64,000 bases of DNA, taken from Triplophysa rosa (Eukaryota; Chordata; Actinopteri; Cypriniformes; Nemacheilidae). Both the position numbers and the translations under genes were made by a program. Of the stretch, positions 1 to 24,293 are shown piece by piece. The stretch is from assembly GCF_024868665.1 (NCBI RefSeq), contig NC_079895.1:4924154-4988153 (forward strand), in the 5' to 3' direction. The first letter of the stretch is position 1; every line of letters starts with the position of its first letter. The notes beneath the pieces were generated by a model. That model made no database searches and was not told the origin of the DNA. It was given only the letters and a program-made list of their open reading frames with translations.

Positions 1-464
1 AATGTGATGCGGCAGTCACATTTCAGATTAAGTAACTTCAAAAGATCTATTTAAAAAGTTTTATTCGCAATTTGTATTTAGGTTCACAATATCCTATATA
101 ACACATAATTGTAGTGTTATATATATTATACATTATACATTACATATACAGTACATATATACATTACAAGCAGTATTAAGGGTAATTCACACTGATCCAA
201 CAAAATGCCAACAAACAGCAACATTCTAACTTAACGTTTGTCGGATCTGTGTGAATCAGCGTTTACAGAGAACAAACAAAATGCTGCAACACTAGTAGAC
301 CCACCATTGCATTTTAGCTGTTGCCATAATAACATAGTTTTTCTTGTAATTCCTCTTGTTCATAGTTTTATTGCAACAAACAGCATGAAAAATGCTTCCT
401 CTCTTTTTTTAACACATTTTATTGCACACACTGCTTTACTGAAAATGGAGTCTATATTGCAGCG

Positions 465-625
465 CTATAAGTATACTTCTTTTAAACTTAAAATAGGAAA
501 GTATACTTTCAGTCTTCTGCTTAGAAATATACTTTATGTACTACTCAGAAATATACTTAAATTTACTCTTAAGTATACTTTAAAAAATGAACTTCAAGTA
601 TACTTTTTGATAAGGGGAGTCCTCT
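465..625. repeat. AGTATACT-rich degenerate repeat
   Basis: The palindromic octamer AGTATACT and close variants recur about six times with irregular spacing in this block. A second cluster with the same core lies at 4435-4580. It looks like a decayed short transposable element rather than a simple satellite. Confidence 0.5.
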
Positions 626-671
626 CACGTACAGTGTTGGGACATTTGATAAATTGCACTGAATTGATTTG

Positions 672-816
672 ATTTCCTGTGGCTCAGTGGTTAGAGCATG
701 GCGCGAGCATGGGGTTCGATCCCAGGAGATTGCACATAGTCAGAAACAAATGTGTAGTACAATGCAATGTAAGTCGCTTTGCATAAAAGCGTCTGCCAAA
801 TGCGTAAATGTAAATG
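672..816 (+). repeat. tRNA-derived SINE (cyprinid type)
   Basis: A polymerase III A-box-like stretch (680-698, TGGCTCAGTGGTTAGAGC) and a B-box (713-723, GGTTCGATCCC) are followed at 769-816 by the tail found on many cyprinid SINEs (GTAAGTCGCTTTGCATAAAAG core). There is no anticodon stem or cloverleaf, so it is a SINE and not a tRNA gene. The same tail occurs alone inside col5a2 at about 13707-13762. Confidence 0.75.
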
Positions 817-1103
817 TTAATTTGAAACACTTAAAATGTGATCCTGGTGCAGACAGCTTAAAACGTGAAAACTGAGCGAAAAGGTTTTTACCTTGTAAGT
901 CAGCTGGCGTTTGTATGGTCACAGCACGGAAATCTCTCACAGTGGCATTTCCTCTGGAGAGAAAGCGGAGTAATGTCTGACCAATGATATCATTCCCTGC
1001 TGTCTCGTAATGGTTAAAACATATACCGTCTCTTCTTATACCACCAAGCAATTTGGTTTAAACAATTTGTTTTAAAAACTGCATTATGTACATCATCAGA
1101 ATA

Positions 1104-1383
1104 TTACGCAATCGCGATTAACCGCATCCAGAATAAAAGTTTGTGTTTACATAATATATGTCTGTGTACTGTGCATATTCATTTTGTATTTATTAACACA
1201 TACACAAACATGCATATATTAAAGAAAAATATAAAAACGAATAAACGTTTATATGTAATTTCCTAAATATATATACATGTATGCGTATGTTATTGTGTTC
1301 AAAAATACAAAATGAATATGCAAAGTACACAGACATATGTACACACAAATTTTTATTCTGGATGCCACTAATCGTTTGACAGC
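1104..1383. mobile_element. Palindromic MITE of about 280 bp
   Basis: The left end (CATCCAGAATAAAAGTTTGTGT near 1126) reappears as its reverse complement at the right end near 1345-1368. Further in, the ATGTCTGTGTACT...GCATATTCATTTTG arm near 1157-1190 pairs with its complement at 1304-1337. Most of the element can therefore fold on itself. No coding capacity is seen; the 188-codon reading frame on the minus strand crosses the hairpin and is not a gene. Confidence 0.65.
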
Positions 1384-2072
1384 CTTTACTCCAAAACATA
1401 CCAAAGCATAATTGTACTGTCTCATTGTCACACTTCGTGTCAAAAACAGGAGAGCACACCTCAAAGTTCCAGTATACAGACTTTAATAAAGAGTCCGGGA
1501 GAACCAGGTACCCCAAAAAGCAGGCAAATCCAGACCGGGCATCAGACATACGCAAAAGGACATTAATACTAGACAAAGAACAAGACAAAACACAGGGTAT
1601 AAATAGTGTCCAGGGAATGATCATCAGGTGCGGGTGCAACAAGCGAGGTGGAGGTAAGGTATCGTGGCAAAATATAGGCCAAGGGTAAAAACGGAGAAAA
1701 CTAAACAGGGAAACAGACATAGATGTGACACTCATCTCGAGGAACAAACAAACAAGCAATTAATACATTTCTAAAACATAAATGTGAAATAAATATAAAA
1801 TATACAATTAGTTTCATAACTAGAACTGATAACCGGCACAGTGGTTCACTGGGTTAACAGCTCACTAAACCGGTTTATTCAAAGAAAACCTTTTTGTACT
1901 CTTGTTTTACTTGAGTTCTAATTGATAAATATAATAATGTTGATCCTAAAAACGTTGTTAAAAGGCTTTGGAATGATACTGAGATCAGTTTCTCTACTAA
2001 CCTTCTCCGTCAGGATGCATGCTGGATTGTGATGTATTTTGGGGTAATTATGAGTCAATTGAACAGAAGTGC

Positions 2073-2372
2073 TTAAAGGAGTAGTTCACCTTCAAAATGA
2101 AATTTCTGTCATCATTTACTCACCCTCTTGTCATTTCAAACCTGTATGATTTCTTTCTTGTGCAGAACACAAAAGAAGATATTTTGAAGAATGTCGTTAA
2201 CAGCCCCCCATTCACTTGTGAATGGGGGTCTGGGTTGTTCTGTTACCAACATTTTTTTAAATATCTTCTTTTGTGTTCTGCAGAAGACAGAAAGTCATAC
2301 CGGTTTGAAATGACAAGAGGGCGTGCAAATGATGACATAATTTTCATTTTGAAGGTGAACTACTCCTTTAAA
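2073..2372. mobile_element. Angel-like MITE, full-length copy
   Basis: The element begins TTAAAGGAGTAGTTCACCTT and ends with the exact reverse complement, giving terminal inverted repeats of about 30 bp over a length of 300 bp. The interior carries the motif CTGTCATCATTTACTCACC and an AGAACACAAAAGAAGATATT segment that recur at 25.5, 28.5, 38.2, 49.2, 58.1, 62.2 and 63.5 kb. The family name is from memory of zebrafish MITEs; the inverted-repeat structure is seen directly. Confidence 0.75.
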
Positions 2373-4434
2373 TAACCCTGAGGCTGATCCTATATACAGT
2401 AGACTAACTGCAGATGAATGTGCAGAGAAATATTCAAAAGCTCTGAAGAGGAGAGATGTATGAGGAAGCTGAGCCAAATCATATAAAAGAGATACAGATG
2501 TATTTGCTTTGAAGGACTCTGAACTACTGTTCCCATATTTGTTAAATCGAGTTTGGAAAGATTCAGTTTTCCTCTGTGACAGAAAATAGGAAGATCTTAC
2601 ACAATGTCAACGTTCCCACATTACATTCCTTATGGACTATCCCATATTGAATTGCTTTGACTAGATTTACAATGTGCTAAAGGACATATTATTGCAAATA
2701 CAAAGAACAAGAAAACAACATTTCATTATGAACATAAGGAAGTCTTTTTTAAACAATAAACTAGCAGGGTCTTGTTGTAACAAATCAGTTTAAAGCAACA
2801 TATTCATTACTTCAGCTTTACATGCAGAGGATTATCAATCATAAGGAGGGTAAATAACCATGTGCCACACACGAGGGATCACCCAGTCAGGTAAGTGCTT
2901 CACAGGTTTTGCAACAAAAGAAGGGGGGGGTTATTCTGTAGGTAAGTATGTGAGGTAGGTTCTGTTGTATTATTCTTTTTTTTTATTAAGTTCGTAATTA
3001 GGTTTCTCCCATACTGGGGTCAAAGGTCACAGTTACAGTTATGGGTCTATGAAAGGGCCTAAATAAACCTGCACAGGGGGTTATGTTTCAGGTAGTTGAT
3101 ATCCAAAATGTATAATCTTGTAAGAACTGTTTCTTAGAAAAAGCAAAAAAAAAACAATCTATAGACTTGATGGAGTAGTCTGCAGTCTTGTTTCTCTAAG
3201 AACATTCTCAATAGCTCATCTCATTGAAAGATCTAAACCCGACCTTTGAGAATTTATTCCATCACTAATTTAAACCAAATGGCTCTTTTGTTGTAGATGG
3301 ATGTTTTCATGCCCAAAAAGGAACTTTTTTTCCAGCTTTTATCTTTCAAGTCAACTTATGACAACAGTTAAAGCTGATGGTTGAAGTCTTAAATTAATAC
3401 AAGGTAAGAAAGACTTCACTATAGTGATGCTGTGTGGGGTCACATGAAGTAAATGTTTATACTAAAGATCTTCGCTGATGCCTCGAGGTTCTTTATCCAA
3501 CACAGTGTACAATAAGATAGAATCATGACAGACCAGCTGTGTGCGCTCTTACAACATCCTAACAAAGCAGAGAGGAGGAAACAAGCTACAGAGAGAATCG
3601 TGAGGGTGGGATGTTTCCAATCTCTGGAAAGAGTGAGTGGGATCGTTCCACACAGGATGCATGAGATTAAAAATCCATAGCCTGGAAAAAAATGGTTTTT
3701 GCCTTGAAAATGATCTGCTAAAAACACAAATCTTCCTTTACCAAGTTTTACTCTTGCTTTACTTTTTAATATAAATGAAAGAAGGTCAGGCAAACAAGCA
3801 ATAAGTATATCATGTCATGAGATTTTGATAATCTCAGCCAAGAATGAGACTTCTTAGTGGTCTTATTAGAGAAACTTGTTCTCTGAAACTTCAAGTAAAA
3901 GAAACATTTGCTCTCCGGCATGTGAACACTTACACTAATATTGTTTGAAAGAGCAGGAGTTCAGAATGTGTAAATATTAATTCAGCCATAGTGACTCCTT
4001 GAATTTTAAATCGCTCTGAAAAAACACAGGTGTCTAGCCCCTGGCATGTTTAAAAATATAAAGGAGGAATGTGTGAAGTAGCATTAATCCCTTATACTTT
4101 GCGATGCCTTTGTGATCTTTCTTTCTGTCTCTATCTAGAATTTGTGGGTCTACATTTAAGGTCACATTCTATTTTCTTCATAAAAAAACACTGAATTCAT
4201 AAAGAGCTTCTGCTGACATGTAGTCCTGCACGTTCTATTGTGGAAGCTTAGAAAGAAATTACTGTTTCATCTTTGTGTTTACTGACTTGCTATATGTACT
4301 GTATAATTATTTTAAACTAAAAATATATATTTTTTACTATTTTATGTACTTCTCAGAAAACCACAGTTGTAAACGTTCTGTCCTCAACATTTACTACCGT
4401 TACACATAAAGTATCCTTAAAATTCCATGAACTA

Positions 4435-4580
4435 AACAAGTGGCCCACTTTTAGAAACAGAACACTTAGTTACAAGTATACTACAACTAGTACTTCACAA
4501 AGTATACTTAAAAATATTCTTGAACTTTGCTTACGTATGCTTAATAAAATTAATTTATATATAAAGTATACTTTTTATTG
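4435..4580. repeat. AGTATACT-rich degenerate repeat, second cluster
   Basis: AAGTATACT and AAGTATACTT recur at about 4474, 4500 and 4565 with degenerate copies between them. It shares its core with the cluster at 465-625 and is probably a diverged copy of the same repeat. Confidence 0.4.
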
Positions 4581-5204
4581 TAAGGGCTGGATTTCTCTCT
4601 GCCCTCTACATACCGCAAAGGCAAGCTCAGTCTCTGACCAGTGTTTTATGACACCATGAATTACATGATATCTCAGACATGTGGTGAAAGCAATGGGAAA
4701 AAAACAGAAGAGAAAGTAGTTCTGTGGCACAAAAGTGCAACAATGTGAAACCACGATGTAGTTCACAAGACTGGATTTGTGAGCATGGCCGTTGTCCCGG
4801 GCCCTGTGATGACGGGGGCCTACTAAACAAGTCTGTACACTGCTGAGTGTAGGGGGCTGGGGGTCCAACCTTATAATTTTGTCCCAGGAAGACTGATGGG
4901 AAATATTTTATTGTGCACATGGTGCAAAAAAATCTCATAAAAGTAGACGTACAGATGGTTTTGTGTTGCTTTGTCATTAAAAATGTATTTAATACTAAGT
5001 AAATATGTCTTATTTGAGGTATGTTTATTAGGTTAGAATAAATAGGTTAAATAATAAGATTGAGTATAGGGAAGGGCTGGAAATGGGGGGAACGTCGGGG
5101 GACGGAGTCCAGGTAGTGAATTGCAACTGAGGGGACAGGGTTCCACCTCAAAATGTAGAGGATTTTATCCATGAAAATGCCTCCGGACCTAATTTTCTGC
5201 ATAT

Positions 5205-5602
5205 ACACTGTAAAAAAATGAATTTCTTACAAAGCATTTTTGTCTTGTTTTCTAGTACAAGTATCTAAAAATAAGAATGCATTTAAGAAGCAAAAGATGC
5301 ATTTAGGTGACAAGAAAAATTACGTAAGAGATTTAATGTATGTTTAATCGTTTTATGAAAACTGTATTAGAATTAAGTACGTTTGTTTAAAACAGGCAAA
5401 AAAATACATCAACGGGGTAAGAAAATAAACGTAAATTAGGTACTTAAGAAAAAGGTAAAACTAAATTCATGTTAAAATTCGTATTCATGTTAAAATCTTT
5501 TTCTATTTTTTTGTCAAGTGTTTCTTGATTTTTTTTATTTTTACTAAGAAACATGTTACTAAAGAACATAAGAAATTTTTTTGCAGGTTTTTTTGCCGTG
5601 TA
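5205..5602. mobile_element. MITE-like element with CACTGTAAAAAAA end
   Basis: The block starts ACACTGTAAAAAAATG and ends TTTTTTTGCCGTGTA, an imperfect terminal inverted repeat. The interior is T/A rich with the CATTTTTGTCTTGTTTTCTAG motif common in cyprinid noncoding DNA. No open reading frame is carried. Confidence 0.45.
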
Positions 5603-7802
5603 TGTCTTAAAATATTACATTTGTTTCCAACTAGAATGCTGCCAGTGATTCTCAGCTATTACTGAGTATAGGGTGATGTGGCAATCAAATTATTCAGTCA
5701 AAAAAAAAAGCTTTTGGCAAAGCTCTGCATATCATCAAAAGCACAGGCCTGAAAAAGGGTAAAAGACATGTCCGAACCAAAGGAAACCAATGCTTCCTTG
5801 TACAAATGAGGTTGCTCCTTAAAGGTTGTTCCGCTATGACTGTTCGTTTGAAAATCATCCATGTTTATCTCGTCACTAAAGTCACAAGCACTGGGAGTCA
5901 AGACTTAAGTTAATCATAGGTTTACAGTCACTTTGAGGTTTATCTGTCTGGAGTGACACTCTCAATTACAATGTTTACAAATCACTCACGTCCCATTTTC
6001 ACACAAATTCTTCTTCTCGAAAAGAGGCAGTTCTGTGTGAGGACTCCATCAGCTAATTACAAGAGAGGTCAGAGGTCTTTCAGACAGGATTTATTTCTGT
6101 TGTTGAACGTCAACGCCTAAAAAGCAGGAAAGGAGCCCCTTTAAAGTTTCCCTGGAGGTAAAATGTAACTTTACTTGCCTTACTGTAAAAACAGATGTTC
6201 CCTTCAGAAAAAAAGGGATTCCAGACATCAGCGGCCTGAGATAAACGTGATCACATTTTCACATTGTTCGATGTTCAGATGAAAATCTCGCATTTATTGA
6301 ATTCCCATTCCCACAGATTCCCATCTATACTCGCAGTTGGAAAGACAAACTCGGATGAGTCATTGTTTCCATAAGGTCATTTTCAAACCCGTACAAACTT
6401 GTTCCAACAACAGAGCCCCTGAACACAGCAAGTTATGAGTATTTCCACATAAACCGAAGGAAAATTCATGTGATTTATGTCACAGTTAATTCCCCGCCAT
6501 GCAGTATATTTGTGGGGACGTAAAAAATAAAGAATAAACTACCCCCTAGAACCTTCCTACAGAAGTCTGGGTTTGAGAAACGTGAGGGAAGGAACCACAG
6601 ACATGAGCTGACAGAGTAATTCTGAGCATGTTCAGTGCGGTCAGGTCAGGCCAGACTAGAAGGCTGCTGGAAAATGTACGTCATAAGTCCACACAGAGTC
6701 ATGCCTTTGCTATCATCATCATCACTGGGGATTTTGGGAATTGCTGTAGAAAGTGCAGCGTATGCAATGAATTAGCAAACCGGGGGAAAGACTGAGTTTT
6801 CCCCTCACTCCTAATGGGACGGTTTTCAGGGGTGACTTGTTAACCACAAAAACCAGTTCCATAGATCTATAATGGCTTGAACATCTTTATGAAACACTCA
6901 GTTCTCTTGTCTAAGAGTCAGAATCTTCGTGATTCATTTTATTACCTCAGATGTGTATTGTACTGCTATTTCAAAGGTTATATGTGTTGTAGTTTGGCCT
7001 AATGTTACGATTTCAACAGATGTAGATTTCTTTGATCATGCAAAATGCATTGATACTCAACTTTACCATCATATTGCATGTCTGCCATTTGGATAAAATA
7101 CAGTTTGTCAAACCCATCCTATACAGATTTGATCAGATCTTAGAGAAATTTGGGTCAGACAATCTTCAGTCTGGTCAACACTTTGGAGCATTGGCACATT
7201 ACCATACACAAGTTGTTGAAAGTGCCACCTATTGGTCAAAAGTTATAAGTAATTGTACTATATATCCTGTTCATGGTTTTAAACTAATTTTGTTTGTAAA
7301 GTTACCATGTTACATTAATGCCATAGGTGGGTTAGTAATTCTTGCTTGCAACTATATTTTAGTTTGTTTTCTGTCAAATGTAAGAATGTTATGTCACTGA
7401 ATATATTGACTGTAACAATGAAAAGTCAAATGTTTACATTTGCCCTCTTGCTAGATACAATTGTCAATTACATTGATTCTTATACGTTTTTTATTCTAGC
7501 TGTATATGTATATAATTTTGTTTAAAGTTACAAAGAAACTACAGCCCCACAATATGAGGCTGACATCAGCCATGTGTTCATGAAAAGATTTGATTCTGGT
7601 TACTTGGCACACATCCCCGATGCTTTCATTTCCTCAGGTCACAAATATATCAGCTTCACTTGACTAATGCATCAGTTTCACGCATTTAAACGAAATTTAT
7701 TCATGCACGTCTGTTACAGTATTGTGATCAGATTCAGAATTCTTGCTGTCAGCTATGGTGTAGTATCCTTTAATCAGTTTCCCAGAATCAATATAAATGT
7801 AA

Positions 7803-7805
<3 letters not shown>

Positions 7806-7839
<34 letters not shown>
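7806..7839. repeat. (AT)n microsatellite
   Basis: About 17 uninterrupted AT dinucleotides lie upstream of col5a2 exon 2. Confidence 0.95.
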
Positions 7840-7840
<1 letters not shown>

Positions 7841-8254
7841 TGTATATGCAGTTCAATAAGGCCCTTTTCAGGGTGAAGATTTTAAGTTAAGGTAGGTAGA
7901 CAAACCAAAAGGTTGATAAAGGTAGATGGTTAAAGCTCAAGGGTGCCACCTGGTGCTACAGGTGCAACCTTGAATTCTAACATCCATGATGTTTGCCACA
8001 GTTGTTAACACAGTGGCTCCTTTGGCTTATGTTATTGGGAAATAGTTTATTGTAAAGTGTTTTAATGACAGACTGTGAGGTAAATGGATGCAGAGGTTTG
8101 CTGGAAACAGGATTTATGAATCAGACTGCCTTGAAAGCATTAGCTCATGTCTGCCCACAAAAGCCTTTTCAGGAGAGCATGGATCACCTTTTCCAGTCAT
8201 TTTCAGTCATATTATTTCATAATACTGTATATTTTTTACCTTTTTTCCCTGTAG

Positions 8255-21406
<13,152 letters not shown>

Positions 21407-21869
21407 ATCAAGGAGTTGAGATGCAAAATCCTCAGACTTTTAAAGTGACTGCTGACAAGATCAGCCTTGTACATACAGAACATTGGACTTTTCTGGCCCT
21501 GTAGCAAGATATTTATTGTGCCTTCCAAGAAAACAACAGCTCAACACGGTTAATACAGATTGATCCCTTGAAATAGGAAATTAAATTTAAAAGATTTTCT
21601 TTTGATACAAGACTATCCATCAACTGCTGTTTCAAATTGTGATGGCCATTGCTTCAAAGTAAAAGTAATCATGCTTCACACTGTACCAACACTAGTTGTT
21701 ATTAAAAAATATGTATTTTCATTTGCTTGTTTTTTGTTACAGTATGTTGGTTTTTTCCAAACAAACATGGTGCTATAGAGGACGTTGCACTCAGTTAATT
21801 TTTTTTCTTTTGAAAAACACTTGTATCCTGGTACATTCACCTTGTAATACGCTTTGAACCTAACTGACA

Positions 21870-21875
21870 ATTAAA
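21870..21875 (+). promoter_or_regulatory. Candidate col5a2 poly(A) signal (ATTAAA)
   Basis: This is the first canonical-type hexamer after the stop, 464 nt downstream of it. Vertebrate COL5A2 usually has longer 3' UTRs and several poly(A) sites, so this would be a proximal site. Confidence 0.4.
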
Positions 21876-22494
21876 GATGAAATCGTTTATACATAAGTGC
21901 AAGCTACCTCGTTTCTATAAACTGGCAAAAGCTGACAACAGACTTGTTGTACATGAATACCGATAAGGAGCTGTATGAATTGAATTTCTCCCATGAAAAG
22001 GTACATAGTAGGGTAAGAAAATGGCAATAAAAATAACTCCATCTCAGACTACAATTATGAAAAGATGCATTTGTTTTTCTATTTCAAACACGAAAACACC
22101 AGGACAATGCTGGAGGAATGCTTTTCCTCTTTTTATAATGTTAGTTTTACATTCTAATGGCTTTAAGGCACAATGTAGCGAAATGCAGGTGCAGGTAAAT
22201 AGAGAATCAATTCTGGAAGTCTTTAGGTTGTCATATTTTCCAAAGCATGCAGGAAAACCTATCATTCTTGCACTTTTTCTATGATTATTATTTTATCTGA
22301 TTAGCATTTATAATTCTTTTAAGCCATTTGGTTTGTCTTAAAGCTAATCTCTTGTATTTGCTTTGCAAAATTAAACATGCCTATTATCATTTCTGATTTT
22401 ATCGAATCAAGCTATATTCCTTCCCCTTATTCCTCTTTTAAAAATGCCTATGTTTCATTTCTTGCTTTTTTGGCATGAAAATACTTTTTTACAC

Positions 22495-22500
22495 AATAAA
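22495..22500 (+). promoter_or_regulatory. Candidate col5a2 poly(A) signal (AATAAA)
   Basis: A perfect AATAAA lies 1.1 kb after the stop codon, followed within 75 nt by T-rich sequence. It is a plausible distal cleavage site for the collagen transcript. Confidence 0.4.
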
Positions 22501-24293
22501 ATGACAATGGATAGCATCATTTGCTGCTTTGGACACATTTAAAACATTTGTAAGGTATTGCTTTGCTTTATTATATTCTCTTTATGTTTCAGACTAAACT
22601 TGTTGACAACAAACGCTGGTTAACAAGAGTGATTTATTTATGCAGGATTTGTTTACTAACTTTTGAATAATTTTTTTTAAAGGGTTTACATTTTTGAGTA
22701 AATAATGAAACGACTGGGATTATACTAGTTTTACTTTAACTTTTTTTTAGTTTAACTTTTGTCCTTTCTGTTTAAAGTATATATTATAAAAATAATTTGA
22801 TTAAGAAAAAAGGCTATAATACGATAAAGGGTTATTGTAAATAGTGACTTTACTGTCTATAGAATAGTTACTGATTAGTTTAGTATAGTAGTAGTATAGT
22901 ATTTTTTACATAAAAGTTGCTTTTGAGTCTTATCCTAATGTTATGAAATTATGATTTGTATAGATGTAACCCAGACAGGGAAAAGTTTCTACAACAAATG
23001 CACTGATTGAAACTTGACAAATCTTTGTGCAACAACATGAAAACACTTCTGTTCAAAATTTTGTTCAAAAGGATGGAAAACAACATCTTTCCAGCACAAT
23101 GAATGTAAGAATGGGATAACATGCTCTAAGAAGTGGTGTTCAGTACAGCGGGACCAGTACACAAGATAAATGAATGAAACACATGCAGTCCAAAGCCAGA
23201 AAATGTTCGTTTGAAAAAGAAATGATGAATAATAATTGATAAATCATTTGAAGTTTGTGTATTAATGTTTAAGATCATGTATTTGACAGAGATGTGAATA
23301 AAAGCATTCAATCACTTATCCAAGTGTATCTGGAAAATGAAGTAAAAAAAAGTGAAAACAGTTTAAAATATATATATAAGTGAATTAATATTTTACTGTT
23401 AAGATTGCAATATATACATTCAAATGAAACAAATGACTAATACTATGGCATGTGGGTGAAGATGTGTTAAAGAAAACATACCAAATGGGTTTTTTTGTGA
23501 GATGAAAGTAAAGGTTTATATTATAAAACAAATTACACATTACATCTGTACCGTTTCCTTTTAATGGCTACAACAGCAAAGGCTAAAATAATGCTTACAA
23601 AGTGAATTGACAATAATACATAGACACAGCTCCTCCAAAGTGCTTCCTTGTGCAAGAGAATACTAAAATATATACTACAAAATAAACTGCAATACAAGTA
23701 CACGTTAATGTGGAAATAATCCAGTCCTGCAATTACGGCACTGCTGTTTTGTTAAAAAATACTGCATTTTAATGAATCCATCGCAATAAACAGAAACAAC
23801 ACAATTTTACTTCTTTATCTTCATTAATCTTTTTTAATACAAAAGGAGCGAGTTTAATAACCCCTGTATTATTATGCTATACTGTATTACGTGTTAAAAA
23901 TATAGATACAAAATAATGTAAAGGGAACTATCAGTAATGACAGACAGAGAGAGAAAGTTTTATGAGTTGATGCGAGACATAGCTGCATTCTGCCATACAG
24001 ATTATTAAAAAATGCTGCTTTGTTTGTGTAAATTGATAACAGAGTGTGCAGTCGGACGTCTTTTCTACATCCTTCAACGCCTGTTCAAGCAAGGGGAGTT
24101 AAAACTACATTACTGTCTCAGTTCTTACAAAAATAGTGATCTACCGCTTGAGATTTTTCAATATACTTTTCGTAAACCAAGTTCAAATGCAAATACATAA
24201 GAAAAAAGACGTTGACATCTTCACTGTAAACCCGAGTTTGGCACTTTCATACAAATGGTTTAACATGAACGCGATAAAAACGTCATCTTGGCA

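Larger units (their letters stand above)
1..8254. other. 5' flank or intron 1 of col5a2, no exon recognised
   Basis: The collagen gene enters the window at its second exon in split-codon phase, so a signal-peptide exon must lie upstream. I looked for a short ATG-led hydrophobic segment ending in a GT donor and found none that is convincing. Apart from the repeats listed separately, 2400-4430 and 5610-7800 look like ordinary single-copy AT-rich DNA, and I see no gene there. In mammals intron 1 of COL5A2 is very long, so absence of exon 1 here is expected. The interpretation as intron 1 is inference. Confidence 0.6.
21407..24293. other. Convergent 3' UTRs of col5a2 (+) and gulp1 (-)
   Basis: Only 2.9 kb separate the two stop codons. 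The sequence is very AT rich with no exon-like stretch on either strand, and must hold both 3' UTRs. On the + strand there are possible poly(A) signals at 21870, 22495 and 23297. On the - strand, ATTAAA-type signals (TTTAAT on +) occur at about 23768-23856. I cannot say which are used or whether the transcripts overlap. Confidence 0.6.

Noticed and set aside
238..672. 144-codon frame at the left edge
   Set aside because: AT-rich, runs through the AGTATACT repeat cluster, and the peptide is low-complexity without family resemblance.
680..752. tRNA gene
   Set aside because: A and B boxes are present, but the sequence does not fold as a tRNA and continues into a SINE tail.
1193..1759. 188-codon minus-strand frame
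   Set aside because: Part lies in the palindromic MITE. The rest shows no conserved motif.
2861..2890. Possible col5a2 exon 1 (ATG followed by a GTAAGT donor)
   Set aside because: The encoded peptide (MCHTRGITQS) is polar and not a signal peptide, so it cannot be the secretion leader.
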